A stretch of 64,000 nt of DNA from Pterois miles (GCA_947000775.1 CAMQGK010000242.1:5453001-5517000), one strand, 5' to 3'; counted from the stretch's first letter, positions 1-12,065 are shown. The notes: a model not told the origin generated them from the letters alone. A program made the numbers and translations.

Positions 1-310
1 TTTTTAATGCTAGTTCAGACTTGTTGGATAGCATACAGTGAGGAGGAAGAGAAAGCACATGAGAGAGAGTTCGGGGATGACACGCAAGAAGGCTGGTGAG
101 CTGGATTCATCATCATCCGCTGATACTGTGAGTACCTGCTATCAGCTGTAGCCTGCTGAGCCGCCATAACACTCTGAGACATCTGCTGTGTGTGAAGTAA
201 ATCACGTTTATTTCTAGACCACATTTAAACATGTCTTTGTAGTTTTACAGTGCCAGCCATATTGTTTGTAGGCCATAAAGACTCAGTTCCATTTGGGACA
301 GGAAGCCATC

Positions 311-383
<73 letters not shown>
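311..383. repeat. Compound (CT)n(CA)n microsatellite
   Basis: About 44 bases of CT dinucleotide pass directly into about 28 bases of CA. The compound array lies in otherwise unremarkable sequence. The first 310 bases hold no gene or recognised repeat. Confidence 0.97.
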
Positions 384-386
<3 letters not shown>

Positions 387-1520
387 GTTACTGGTTTGTT
401 TTGTTTAGTTATTTAACTTAGATTAGTATTGTGTCATTAATCAGAGTCCAAATTGAGAGTTAAGTATATTTTATTAGACCATTTTATTTGCTATCATTTT
501 CTCTGTTTCAAAGAGTGGTTTGCTATTAAATCATACCATTAATCATCATTAATAATAATTATGATAATTATATATATATATAGACAGACAGAGAGAGATT
601 TTTATTGATATTATTAATCATATTTAATATTTGCTCCTATCTGTATCTCCAACACCTGCTCTGAGAGAAATCATGGAACAGGAATAGTGACCAGGGGTTT
701 GTTCAGTACACAGAGGACTAGGACTAGTGGACTAGGCATTGATGTGATCAGAAAAACAAGTATCCTCGACAAAACCTAAGGGTGGCCTTATATGCTGAAG
801 AAGACCAAAAGAGTCCAGGACTTGTAGGAGACTGTCAGCCGTGGCTTTACCTGGACAACATCAATGAATATTAAAACCAAAAATCAACAGTTTCTCATGT
901 GATGCAACAATGTGAGACAGGACATCAGGAGAATCTTTAATATTCACATTAGTTATATTGGATTGCATTGTATTATGCATAACCCACATCGTTTGCAGCA
1001 TAGTTTTACATTTTTTTCTATATTTTCTGTTGAATGTTGCCATCACATCTGTAATGGAAATATGATTCATAATTGATTTTAATGGATGTATTTCTTGTAC
1101 AGATAAACACTCCCAGTATCGCTCCTCCTCCCAAGTTCTTTGACTCTCGGTGCTCAGATGTGGGTCTGTCATGTATCTGTCTGTCTGTTTGAGTCCTACT
1201 GGGCTCCACAGACCCTCGTCCTGCATCAACCCATTTATAAAATGTTGGCTTGTTAGCATCGTATCCATCTCATAGATGGATCATCGTCTGTGACCGCTCG
1301 GTCCTCCACATGGCTTCGTACCAAACATTTACAGATTTCCTCATTGACATTATGACTCCCTAGCATTGGGTTTAGATCTGAAATATTGCTAATTTGCTTT
1401 TCACTTTGACATCAAATCCTCCACCATCGTCTTGTCTGTCAACTCTTTCTTGTCTCGTGGTAAGTGTGTGAAATCTGACTCCTGCTACCGACTACCACGG
1501 CAAGCTTAGTGCGTACTGAG
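384..1520. other. Gene-free stretch, no recognised element
   Basis: The sequence is AT-rich with a short (TA)n run near 570-580. The longest open frame here (861-1268, - strand, 135 codons) has no recognisable domain, no splice signals and ordinary noncoding composition, so I do not call it a gene. Confidence 0.6.
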
Positions 1521-1776
1521 CTGTGTGTATGTGTGTGTGTGTGTGTGTGAAAGAGAGTGTTTGTGTACATGTGATGAGGACTTGTATGTTTGAGTGGGCC
1601 TGGGACTCATTGGCCAGTGACTCAGGCTTTGAGTCCTGTTCGCAGCGTGTCTCTCAGACATGTGAGCCTGCTGGCAGCTGAGAAGTGTGTAGGCCAGGTG
1701 TGGAAGCAAATAGCTCACTATGCTACATGTATGTGTGTGTGAGAGAGAAAGAGAGAGAGAGAGAAAGAGAGAGAGA
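1521..1776. repeat. Two short (GT)n and (GA)n microsatellites
   Basis: A (GT)n run occupies roughly 1521-1549 and a GT-then-GA run roughly 1733-1776. The 180 bases between them are non-repetitive. On the - strand the runs create a Ser/Leu/His/Thr-rich spurious open frame. Confidence 0.9.
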
Positions 1777-2159
1777 CTATGACACACCTCTCTGCCTCCA
1801 CCTCAACTAATTAAAGTCTGATTCATCCTGGTGGTTCACTTAGTCATCACCAGTCCTCTCTCTGCGGAGACGTAAAAACAACCAAACAAAGCAACATTTA
1901 TTTGAACTTTCAAGATGCAGTTTTAAAACTGCGTTGAGGTAACAAGACAATGGGGAATATCTGAGGTGGGATGTTAACTTGCATGCAGTTTTTAGTCATG
2001 CAATGTGATCCCATAAGGTAAAGACTACATATCAAGTTTTTGGTGCAATCCAGACTCACTCCCAACTCGTTAAATACTGCCGACTGGGCAGCGCACCCTG
2101 GCATCGGAAACTGACGAGTAACCTTCTGTAACAGTATATGACTTTCAACTAACTCTGCT

Positions 2160-2480
2160 AACTAGAGTCGGAGCAACTGACTCTCAACCAGGAGGCTGCT
2201 GTTCATGTCCCGTGTGAAACTAAAAGTATTGTTGACTTATTTTGTCACGTCAGTTGTTAGTCACATGAATATTCAGTCATCTGCTCAAGGTACCGCTCAA
2301 CCGTCAGTTTTGGACATGTAGGGGACACGTGTCAAGTTTCTGCTTGTTAAATTTCCAACATAGGTTTACTTAGGTTTACTTAAGCAGTAAAACAACTTTC
2401 AATTCGGAAAAGATTGTGGTTAGGTTTAAAATAAGGAATTGCAGGCTGTCTAGACATCTCGGTTAAAACTAGGCTTCATT
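2160..2480 (-). repeat. Dispersed repeat family A, degraded fragment
   Basis: The segment keeps family A hallmarks read in reverse: a 'caaccaggagg' block, a 'gtcccgtgtgaaac' block and a later 'taggtttaaaataagg' block. The same order occurs in the better copies near 31.6, 53.8 and 56.2 kb. It is diverged and its borders are uncertain. No protein is encoded. Confidence 0.45.
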
Positions 2481-4299
2481 TGGTTGAAGTAGTTGTCTGA
2501 GGTTCAAGTATATTGGTGGAAGTACACAACATGTGAGCTTTATGATTTTGGAGAAATGGAAATTGAGTCCTATTTTCTTTTATATTGTCCACTGTGATGA
2601 TGAAAGTTTCACAACTTCATTCACAACTAACTCTTTAATTGCAGATCTAGCCACTCCCTCAGTAACCCCCTTTCCTCCATTCACCTCACCTGACCATCTC
2701 CACCCAGTTATTCAGCTGCTCCCTATTTCTCTCATTAGCCCCACAGTAAATACAGTATATTGGTCCATCTCCACTCCCAGACTGACTAGTGTGCATCCAC
2801 CTAGCTTTTGGCATACATTAATTCTTCCTGCCTGGCCCACAGTTTGATGATTTCATTTTACAAGACATTTTACAAGACAAGACAAAACCCAGAAATATTT
2901 GCGTTTGCAGATTGCAAACTGGAATTGCTTTGGTTGGTAGCAATAACAAATTTGTTGGATCACCACTTTCATTTTCTCTCTAATAATCTTTGTATTCCCT
3001 TTATTCCCTGACTTCGACTTCAACTTTTGGTTCTTGTTTGTTTTCAACAATAATACCTGCTACTTACTGCAAAATGCTTGTATTTCGTCATTTATTAAAT
3101 GAACATTCCCATAGCAATACATCTGTAAACATTTCCTTCTATTGTTGAAAACATGTGTCAGCTTTTCCTGTATATTACACTGATCCCTTGTGGGTATTAT
3201 CTCATAGGACTCATTGACATGTTAGCAGTACATGAGTTTCATAATTGTTACAGTGGGCTTACTAATAGAAGGATGTAAAGTCCTGGATTATTATTTTATC
3301 GTGTTGAAAATAGCATTCAGTGACACTAACAAGCATTTTTCAATTAGCATTCAAATGGGAGATTTATGTTGTAAACAAGATGGATAATTAGTTGGGCTAA
3401 AAATAACTGGCTCGTTGACAACAAGTAATTAAGAGGAAAAAAACAACACGTAGGTTTTACAAAAAAGTCGTTATCGTGAGTGTTTATTTCCAGCAACACC
3501 TGCCTCCACACATCATCGCAGGATCTGTTTAAGAAAACTTCTCAGAATCATGAGGCAGCAACTGGAGACACTTTCAGACAGATTTGTGTAAGTTTCATTC
3601 AGGATGTACTTGACTTTGACTTTGAATAATTCTTAACATTATTGATGATACGGTGTCATTTCCGTCGCTACAGCAGCTTCACTAAAAGTCCCAGCTGAAG
3701 GTCCACGAGGGACAGTTTCAATGTCAAGAAATGAAAATGAGAATAATTCATGCCAAGGTTCTCCATCATACCAGTGGGAGGGATGAATAAACCAGCACAC
3801 TGAGCCTAACTCACCTACAGCCAAGGACGAGCCCTTAAACTGTTAAAGCTGCTGAAGATGTCACCCCGAGTCTCATCCTGTTTTAAGCTGATAAATAATA
3901 ACTTTAACAGGGTTACACAGTCACTCTCCCCCATCTGTCCCTCTCTGCCTCATAGCCATTACATGACTATGAGACACATGAAACATTAGAGCTTTTTGTG
4001 TCTGACCTACACCCCAAATACTGAGTAATGGTTTATACACACATAGTTGACATAAATGTTTCCAGTAAACGGCCACCTTACGGTTTATCCTTTAGTGTAT
4101 GAGGTTATTGTTGGGGTCATTTTTATAGTTTCACTTTACCTCTGCTTGGGAGCTAATTTTCCATGAAGGGGTAAAGTCACCCACATTACAAACCTCATTT
4201 TATCACTCAACCATAGTGTCTTGTCATGCAGAATAGGCTATGTCCAAAATCATTCACTGGTTCACTCATCACATAACAGAAACTCTATAGTGCAGCCCA
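2481..4299. other. Gene-free stretch
   Basis: I see no gene. The part around 3320-3450 is AT-rich with several ATTA/TAATTA motifs and no visible repeat, so it could be a conserved noncoding element, but that cannot be tested from a single sequence. Open frames are 60-105 codons and uninformative. Confidence 0.5.
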
Positions 4300-4580
4300 G
4301 TTGCACAAAAGTTTGATTTTGATTTTTGTCATGAAGTCAGCATAAAACCAGTTTTTATGTAATCCATGTAATTGTGAACAGGTAAGTATAAAGAGCAGGA
4401 CTAGGAGACGAATGTTTGTGTGCTGTGACAAACCACAAATCAAAGTTGATGTGTTTGTCGCGTAATTACCCAACTTAAGTTACATTTAAACCAAAATCAC
4501 AATATTGTCTTTAACGTAAGTAGTTTTATTTTGAAAAGGCTGGAGTAGAAATTGACATATGTAAGAAAATGCATGAAAAC
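4300..4580 (-). repeat. Dispersed repeat family A fragment
   Basis: A 'tatgtaatccatgtaattgtga' type block starting near 4357, then a 'ggagac' block and a 'taagtagttttattttgaaaag' type block, follow the same order as in other reverse-oriented family A copies (31.5, 55.8 and 63.3 kb). It has no coding capacity. Confidence 0.55.
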
Positions 4581-5573
4581 TACATTGCTGAAAAGGGAAA
4601 TTCATGTCTATGTACACAAATCAAATAGATTCAGTTTCAAGACTATTTGAAGAAATGCCAAGAGACTGGGTTGTATAGTGAGCAATAAGTCAAGAAATTG
4701 CATTGAGATGGTTTGATACACAGAACAATCTGAGAAGCCGTCATTGGATGCTGGTTGGAAAAGGGCAGGCATTTGGCAGGTGATTGGATGAACATCTGTC
4801 AATCAAAGGAGAAGAGCAAAAATATCTTTACCACACAGAAAAGCCTTCTTTTGCTCTTCTTTCAATGGTCCCCAGTTGTGATATAACTAATTGCATCATC
4901 TATGCTAACCTCTTTAGGGGGACGAACAGCCGCCTCTGTCTTGTTGCTGATTGGCTTGTTTCGGCTCGCTGGCCACAAATGCATTAATCTTAGTTCACAC
5001 TACATAACTTGCTGTCTACTAATCAGGAGTCTTTAGTCATTCGGATTTTCACATGATTGACCAGAGACAGGAGGTCTCACTACAAGATCTTTTACCAGGA
5101 GTTCTGTTGTTTCCACTGGTTTTCACTCTTTTTTTTTTTTTTTTTTACTATTTATTCCTCTAGGTGCAACAACTACTCTGCTGTTGTTACAGGTGACCCC
5201 TCAACTCATGTCTCACGCTCTCTATGGCCGTCACCTGTGGCTGGAGTGACAGGTTCAGATATTTAGCATGCTAGATATCTGGAATGTGTCTGCAAGGCAT
5301 CGGCGAGCATTGAGCAGTTCACACATGATGATTGAGCACTGATGTGTGAGCGGTAAGCCGATGGCGATTTGCCTCTGAAATGGGGCTTTTGTCAAGACCT
5401 ACGAAAACTGTTGAGGAGTGGAAATTCAGGGCTAAAATTGTGTAGAGTGAACTAGGCATTACTAGAAGCCTGAAAGAAACTGTCAGAACCTGGGCAAATA
5501 AAATCACTAGTATCTGCATGTCTAGTTACAGGGCATACATGGAAAACATACATATCTGTAGTTTTTGGTGAAC
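4581..5573. other. Gene-free stretch
   Basis: There is no gene or recognised repeat apart from an oligo-T run at about 5131-5148. Open frames are below 70 codons. Confidence 0.55.
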
Positions 5574-5885
5574 TGCACAGTGGTGCAGTGGTTAGCACTG
5601 TTGCCTCACAGCAAGAGGGTCGCAGGTTTGAATCCGGCTTAGGGCTCTTCTGTGTAGAGTTTGCATGTTCTCCCCGTGTTAGCATGGGTTTTCTCTGGGT
5701 TCTCTGGCTTCCTCCCACAGTCCTGTTAATTGATGACTCTAAATTGCTTGTAGCTGTGAATGGTTGTCTGTCTCTATGTGCCCTGTGATGGCTGGCGACC
5801 TGTCCACAGTGTACACCGCCTTTCCCCAATGCCAGCTGGGATCAGCTCCAGCCCCCACGCAACCCCTAACGCAGATGGATGGATG
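5574..5885 (+). mobile_element. tRNA-derived SINE-like element, teleost type
   Basis: The element opens with a tRNA-like head. A 'tggttagcactg' segment (about 5589-5600) resembles a Pol III A box, and 'ggtttgaatcc' (5625-5635) is one base from the canonical B box ggttcgaatcc. A body follows with 'gtttgcatgttctccccg' and 'gacctgtccacagtgtac' blocks, and a tail of short GATG repeats ends at about 5885. I recognise this body as a very common fish repeat, from memory. It is noncoding and diverged, and the head does not fold as a real tRNA gene. Confidence 0.85.
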
Positions 5886-6770
5886 GAGGGTGAACTTCCC
5901 CTTTAAACTATTTACAGAATAAAGGAATGAAGACTTTCCATGGTAAAATAATCTCATTTAATACTTAAACCCTGACTATCGCTCATTTGCTCTTATATTG
6001 AAGATTAAAGGTTTTATGTAAATATGGTTACACCCACACAGGTGTTTTCACTCATCTGTCTGATTAGAAGTCTGCTCAGGACGGTGTGGGCGTGTAAAAC
6101 TGTGCTTGACTGACAGCCCCCGAATCCACTGCTGCACCTATTTTAGGAAGTTAATGTACACCTGGATGTTCATTTTTATGTGCAGAAATCCAGCTCTAAT
6201 TCTGCTTTATCGGTTCCATTTAAGGTCTCCAGCTGTGCTTGATAAATGGTTTGAAAGTGTGCACTCTGCACACTCCAGTTAATCTTTATTTGTAATCCAA
6301 ATATAGAGAAAATATTTTACTTTTCTGTAACATTGTGTGAGGAAAGGCACATTACAACAATCAGAAGAGGTCACTTGGGAGGTTCAGCAACAATCAGCTG
6401 ATGATATGTTCAGTGATTTGTATTATTCAACTTGAACAGCACAGTTTAACCGACTGAGGACCAAGGTGTTATCTCTAATGAGCAGGTATTAGGAGACCTT
6501 TGTGTGACGAGAGAGGGAAAGTCACAGAGACTTCGGCATCAGAGAAATTCATCTCCTTCCTCTCCTGCTCCTCACAACACAGCTGCAGCACTGAGGCAGG
6601 ACAGCCGCTTCAGAAAGCAAATAAACAAAACCAACGGCAGGAGAAACCTTGCAGCATCGCAAGCAGGACGCCGATAGATTTCCTTTGGAGAGCGAGTTGC
6701 CGCTCGCCCTTCAATGTCGCATTTTAAGCATGTAATCAAGTCCAGAGTAATTGAATACGTGGCGAGCATG
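5886..6770. other. Gene-free stretch
   Basis: There is no gene or clear repeat. An open frame at 6500-6727 lacks any recognisable domain. Confidence 0.55.
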
Positions 6771-7527
6771 CGGAGGTATGAAGGAGAGGAGAGGAGACAG
6801 AAGAGGAGAAACAGGAGAGGAGATAAGAGGAAACAAGCAGAGGAGAGGAGTGATAGAGGGGATGAGGAGATGAAAGGAAACAAGGAGAGGAGATGAAGTG
6901 AGGAGAGGAGACAAGTAGATTAGAAAAGCGGAGGTAAATAACATGGAGAGAGGAGAGAAAAAACAGGAAAGGAGATAAATAGATGAGAAAGGAGGACAGG
7001 AAATAAGATGAAGAGAGGAGGAGAGAAGAGGAACAAGCAGAGGAGACTGGAAGATATTAGAGGAGAGACAGAGGGGGTGACGAGATGAAAGGAATGTAAA
7101 GGAAAGGAAAGAAGAAGATGAGAGGAGAGGAATGAAAATAAAGATAAGAAAAACAGGAGAGAAGGGAGCAACTAGAGGAGACTGAAGAAAAAGAGAAATG
7201 AGAGAAAATGAGAGAGAGGAAAGGAAACAAGGAGATAAAACAAGGAGAGACAATGAAACCAGAGAAGAGAGGAGAGGAGACTAGAGAGAAGCAGAGAAAA
7301 CAGAGGAGATGAAAAAAGAGAGGAGAGGAGACGAGAGGAAAAGCAAAAAGAGAGGAGATGCGAGGAAACAAGGAAATGAAAAGGCACTGTAGGTTTGAGA
7401 ATGGTGAAGTGAGAGAAGGAACAGGAGGGGAAACAGATGGAGATGTAAAACAAAAGGGAGTGAAGGAACAAAGAGAAGCAGAAGAAAAAGAAGAGGGAGA
7501 GAGAGCGAGAGAGACATGAGAGGAACC
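6771..7527. repeat. 750 bp polypurine (GA-rich) tract
   Basis: The + strand is almost entirely A and G, built from gagga, ggaga and aggaaa motifs with only scattered pyrimidines. The complement is a polypyrimidine tract that yields long Ser/Leu/Phe-rich spurious frames (for example 6711-7253, 180 codons, - strand). Tracts of this kind can form triplex (H-DNA) structures; that is general knowledge and is not shown here. Confidence 0.93.
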
Positions 7528-7639
7528 CAAGCAGCCAGATATTCTGCCCTACATCTACAGCTCTGCATTGTGGATAATGAAGAGAAGCAGGTGGGCGAAT
7601 AGATTCTGTCACAGTCTACAAGACACCAGGACACCACCG

Positions 7640-7640
<1 letters not shown>

Positions 7641-7681
<41 letters not shown>

Positions 7682-7915
7682 CGTGTTTCCATGACTTCTG
7701 AGGACATTACATTGACTTACATTCATTTCCTGGAGACTTACCCTAACCCTAAGTGTAACTGTTACTTGCCTAATTCTAACCCTTACCTTAACTTCAACCT
7801 AAACCTAACCTTATCCTAACCCTAAACCAAGTCCTCACCCTAAAATATAATGTTATGTTATGGGGACGTGCATTTTGCCCCCAAAAGGAAGGCAAGTCCT
7901 CACAATGTGACTGTG
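7641..7915. repeat. (CA)n with attached CCTAAC-rich teleost repeat
   Basis: A pure (CA)n run (7641-7679) is followed by a unit containing 'gaggacattacattgac', a region rich in degenerate 'cctaaccctaa' hexamer-like motifs (7738-7835), and a closing 'gcaagtcctcacaatgtga'. From memory, this combination of CA run, ggacatt block, CCTAA-rich block and tcctcacaa end recurs in fish genomes. The telomere-like motifs are irregular and are best read as part of the repeat. Confidence 0.7.
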
Positions 7916-7996
7916 CACATAGATTAATGTACCAACAACATATAGTAATACACACCCATACACACACAGATCAGCCATCCTTATGACATCACTACT

Positions 7997-8031
7997 GTGT
8001 GTGTGTGTGTGTGTGCGTGTGTGTGTGTGAG
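7997..8031. repeat. (GT)n microsatellite
   Basis: This is a GT dinucleotide run interrupted by one GC. Confidence 0.95.
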
Positions 8032-8129
8032 ACTATATCCTCTTCATGCAGGCTCAGGGAGCAGACTATAGACGCCGAGGTAATTATCTCCCAAACAGAG
8101 TCCCAGGTGCAAAATAGTTTCCTTCACTA

Positions 8130-8540
8130 TGTGTGAGTGAGTGAGTGAGTGTGTGAGTGAGTGAGTGTGTGAGTGAGTGAGTGTGTGAGTGAGTGAGTGA
8201 GTGAGTGAGAGAGTGAGTGAGTGTGTGAGTGAGTGAGAGAGTGAGTGAATGAGTGAGAGAGTGAGTGAGTGAGAGTGAGTGAGTGAGTGTGTGAGTGAGT
8301 GAGTGTGTGAGTGAGTGAGTGAGTGAGAGAGTGAGTGAGTGTGTGAGTGAGTGAGAGAGTGAGTGAATGAGTGAGAGAGTGAGTGAGAGTGAGTGAGTGA
8401 GTGAGAGAGTGAGTGAGTGTGTGGGTGAGTGAGAGAGTGAGTGAGTGTGTGAGTGAGTGAGAGAGTGAGAGAGTGAGTGAGTGAGTGAGTGAGTGTGTGA
8501 GTGAGTGAGTGAGTGAGTGAGTGTGTGAGTGAGTGAATGA
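8130..8540. repeat. (GTGA)n tetranucleotide array with higher-order period
   Basis: About 410 bases are built from GTGA units with GTGT, GAGA and GAAT variants. The variants are ordered: a block ending in 'gtgagtgaat' recurs at 8241-8250 and again ending at 8368, about 118 bases apart, with the same variants before it. Both - strand frames here (Ser/Leu/Thr/His repeats) are artefacts of the array. It is not a CRISPR array because there are no unique spacers. Confidence 0.96.
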
Positions 8541-8869
8541 GGTAACAAAGTACATTTACTCAAGTGTGGTAAGTACAAATCTGAGGTACTTTATCAACAC
8601 ATTCTCTTTCGTAACTTGTCGAGTCCGGTGCCCCTTGGAGACCAACACATGGGGTACGCCTCTACGCCGGACTGGGGACGGTGTGCTAGTTACATGCATA
8701 ATGTCCTTTCAAAATAAACATCTGTTTTTAAAGGAGGTTAGGTGGCGTAAACACAACCATTTAGGAAACTTGACTGACTCGTGACTTATCTGACTAACGG
8801 GACTGACGATACAGATGAGTCACATGACTAAAGACTGACATGACAAAATAAGTGAACTTTAGTTTCATA

Positions 8870-8990
8870 TAGGACACACTTGGTTGAAAGTCTTGTGTTT
8901 GTTAGACCCATCCACCACCCCTACCACTCGCCCTTAGTGGACTCTCCAACCGTCAAATAACGCCGCAGGTGGGTTTACATTAGTTAGCTG
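8870..8990 (+). repeat. Dispersed repeat family A, short fragment
   Basis: The block 'ggttgaaagtcttgtgtttg' (starting near 8882), followed by 'acccatccaccacc', matches the central part of family A as seen near 11.80 kb and 60.99 kb. Both flanks are lost. Confidence 0.6.
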
Positions 8991-9376
8991 AATACTGTTG
9001 CTTAGAGAGCCTCTGTGCGTCAGTATATCCATTTGCTGCTACTTTATATTTCTGAGATCACTTTAGTTACGAGTTACTTTTCAGAGTAATATTTGACATA
9101 AAACAGATATGATAAGTTTATACAATACAATGTATTAATTAAAATTAAACGAGTGGCTTCCAACCATTTTGGCTCGTGAGTGGGCAAATATGCTCCTTTA
9201 TGCAATTTTATGTATATATTTATTATGGGAAATCAATTAACAACAGAAAACAATGACAAAGTCTGTCCAGAAACCCTCACAGGTTCTGTATTTAGCATAA
9301 AAAATATGGCAAACATGCAGCCCAACAGGCAACAGCAGCTGTCAGTGTGTCAGTGTGCTGATTGACTGACTTGACC

Positions 9377-9520
9377 AAAACTGCATGTGATTATCATAAA
9401 GTGGGCATGTCTGTAAAGGGGACACTGGTGGGAACCCACAGAACCCATTTACATTCACATATCTGGAGGTGAGGGGTCAAAGGACTGGTTTTCTGGTTTT
9501 TAATAGTACCAGTATATTTG
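9377..9520 (+). repeat. Dispersed repeat family D, copy 1 with internal deletion
   Basis: The segment from 'aactgcatgtgattatcat' through 'acccatttacattc' and a 'gtcaaaggac' block is nearly identical to 13553-13655. It then jumps directly to a 'tttctggttttt' block that in copy 2 lies about 120 bases further on, so an internal piece has been lost here. The family is noncoding. Confidence 0.85.
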
Positions 9521-10336
9521 CATTATTTTGTGACATGTGTGACATTAAGTAGATGTTTACATTAAAATGCTGCTTACAAATTTGTGAATATGTTAATCGA
9601 TAATGTAACATACTGTATAGCAATATGTCGGTCAATGGCTGTTTTTCCTGCAGAATGAGTACTTTTTCTTTTTACTTTGTCTTTTAAGTAAGATTTTAAA
9701 TGCAGAGTATTTTCTCATTATGGTAAAGAATCTGAATACTTCCTCGACCACTGGCGATGAAGAGGTTGATATATTTGTCATCTGATCTTCAAGTCTGATT
9801 ACATTTATTTGTCCCATCTTCTATCACATATTGTAACACCATACTAACATAAAAACATGGCATTTATTATATGTTACACAAAGTTCAAAGACCAAACAGG
9901 AGAAGAACTTGTAAGCAACGTTCACTGAAAAGCCTGTGGCCACAACGATGACATGGTTTACTCAGACTACTGGATTAGATGTCCTTCAGATTGAAGATGC
10001 TCTTGTGTCAGATGCTTTAAAGACATCGTCATGACCATGAGTGAATAAAATAGACAAGAAAAATACAGTCTTTCAACTGGTGCCCTGGAGTGTACTGAAT
10101 CAGGAATATCGTGGTATTTCCTCTTTCAAAAGTGCTTTAAGGCAGTTAGTTTTCCTCATAATATACTGCACACATATCAATAAACCTTTACTCTTTTGCT
10201 GTCCGAAAAGTTTTCAGAAGTTTTGATTTTATTCTCCCACTCTCTCTGTTTCGCCCCCGTTTCCAGGTCATTCCAGTAACTCTGTCTCCTTCCTTCTCCC
10301 TCATACCTCCATCTCCGTCTTTGTGCCTGCCCACAG
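9521..10336. other. Gene-free stretch
   Basis: I see no gene. The last 90 bases are pyrimidine-rich and lead into the splice-acceptor-like site at 10331-10336. Confidence 0.5.
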
Positions 10337-10422
10337 AGGCAGCAGATAAAGAGCTGGCCTCCATGGATGGAGAGGGAAACACACTGCAGAGAATATCTCT
10401 TCGCTGCTCGGCCAAACTCTAG
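10337..10422 (+). CDS. Candidate partial exon, related to the one at 14690 (function unknown)
   Basis: A pyrimidine-rich stretch (about 10230-10330) ends in 'ccacag', a good vertebrate splice-acceptor context. The sequence after it can be read in a frame beginning DKELASM at 10345 and running 25 codons to TAG at 10420-10422. The first 34 bases of this frame match 14697-14730 at 30 positions, and that site also follows an acceptor-like motif. The pair could be duplicated alternative last exons of a + strand gene whose upstream exons are outside the window. The spacer before the shared block is 8 bases here and 7 there, so the two would not keep the same frame if both acceptors join the same donor. 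I do not recognise the protein. Confidence 0.25.
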
Positions 10423-11474
10423 CTCGCCCCTCCTTTCTCTTTCCCTCCATCAACCATTTTTTTTCCTCCGTCTCTCTCACAGTCTCGCTGTGTTTCTCTT
10501 AAGTGTTTCCAATATATGCTCTTCAACAAAAATCACACACACTTAGCCAGCCAACCAGGAGCTGTGTTTTGAATATTCACAAACTCTAAAAAGCACACTA
10601 AAAGCTCCTGTGAGACAAAGAGAGGGAAATTGTGTGGAGGACAGACAGCTCCCAGCAGCTCATTCAGTTTGGAACATGAACAAAACTGCATCATTTAAAA
10701 CCATCCAAGTGGCTCAGTATTTCCAGACAATGAGTGTGCAAAATGATCAAATTAGTGCTCTTACTTGATCAGAAAAACAGTTTGATTAAGATTTATGAAC
10801 ACAAGAGGATTATTTTGACAATTCTGTTTCCATGCGGTGTTGGCTGGGAACATGTACCACGTCCCACACAGACACCAGTACAGTAAACGCCAGTCAGTCA
10901 CTTCTTATCTGTCAATAACTTCACTCATTCCTTTCTTCTCTGTAACTTCTGATACAGTTTAGCACTAAAGGTGTCCCGATAAGAGAGGTTTTGGCAATTT
11001 TTCAAAAGATGTGAAGAGGTCTAATTTCAAAGGGGGGTCTATTTTTGCTTTTTTTTTTTTTTTTTTAGGTTTTTATATTGTTCAGTGTCTTCCCAGTAAT
11101 ACCATCAGAACATTCATATGTAGTGTTAAAATACAACTTTCCCTTCAAGCCCTTCTAAAAGCTTTTCCCCACGTGACCTGACGGAGGTTTCTGCATGATA
11201 ATGTTCTACATATATACATACTATATATTCCTATTCATAGTCAGAGTGTATGTTAGTAACTTATGGCAGTCTCCTAGTTTGGAGAAGCAGACAGGAGTAC
11301 TGGCAGGAAGCTAAGCGACATACTGCTTTGGACACCACATCACCGTCAGTTCACCGTCAGAAAGGGCTGTCCGACATGGCTGTGACTCTTCCCAGACCTC
11401 TGCAGCTCGCTCCTCATCTCTGCTGCAGGATAGAGGCTCGAGGCTAGCTGCTACTAGTATAACTCACTTCAACC
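10423..11474. other. Gene-free stretch
   Basis: There is no gene. An oligo-T run lies at about 11049-11067. Confidence 0.55.
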
Positions 11475-12065
11475 CGATCTCACAGGAAGGTGTATAGATC
11501 CCGCAACATTACACAGAAATCCCACATACCATGAGTATGCATTTTAACCTTTTTGCGTGTCATTTGAACCCCATGCAAATGGCAACTTAGCAAGAAAACC
11601 ACTAACTTGGATTCAGGCAAGAAAAACACTTAGGTTAGGATAAGGGAAAATGTCATGGTTGGGCTTAAAATAAGTAAACTAAGAAATTACACAATTTGTA
11701 TAGAAATCAACATAACAAAACTACAGAAGATACATTACACGTCACAAACGTAACTTATAAAACAAAATATTGCTCAACGATGGTCTCAAACACGGGTCTC
11801 TTGGTAAAGTCTGATTTTTGTTGGGCCCATCCATCTCCATACCCACCCACCATACTGTATGTGGTCTTTCTCACTTTTTATACTACGTCACTAACTCTTA
11901 CCGTAGCATTTATATGCGGATACGTTTACATTGTTGTCAGCACAGGATACATGGCATACAGATGAGATGTAGAAATCAAGAAAGGCATACTTATTGCATG
12001 CTAAATGCCTTGCCCATCGTGGCACTCATATGCCTTTTAGTGCAAATGGGTGCACACTTCAATCC
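11475..12065 (+). repeat. Dispersed repeat family A, longest forward copy
   Basis: The copy begins with 'gatctcacaggaaggtgtat' (about 11477) and contains in order 'gcgtgtcatttgaac', 'ggttgggcttaaaataagta', 'ctttctcactttttat', 'ggatacatggcata', 'caagaaaggcata' and 'attgcatgctaaatgcc'. The same order occurs at 60735-61290 and, reversed, at 53700-54372. No transposase frame is present, so it is a nonautonomous element of unknown class. This is the most abundant family in the window. Confidence 0.85.

Noticed and set aside
5574..5650. Possible tRNA gene
   Set aside because: It has A/B-box-like motifs but continues into a SINE body, and I cannot form a proper cloverleaf. The same applies to the heads at 21846 and 40915.
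6711..7676. Several overlapping 80-180 codon open frames on the minus strand
   Set aside because: They are translations of the polypyrimidine complement of the GA tract (Ser/Leu/Phe/Pro only), overlap in more than one frame and show no domain.
8130..8540. Possible CRISPR-like array
   Set aside because: It is a continuous simple tetranucleotide repeat with no unique spacers, in a vertebrate context.
8084..8578. 164- and 142-codon Ser/Leu/Thr/His repeat proteins
   Set aside because: They come from the GTGA array; a repeat of four stays open in several frames by chance of composition.
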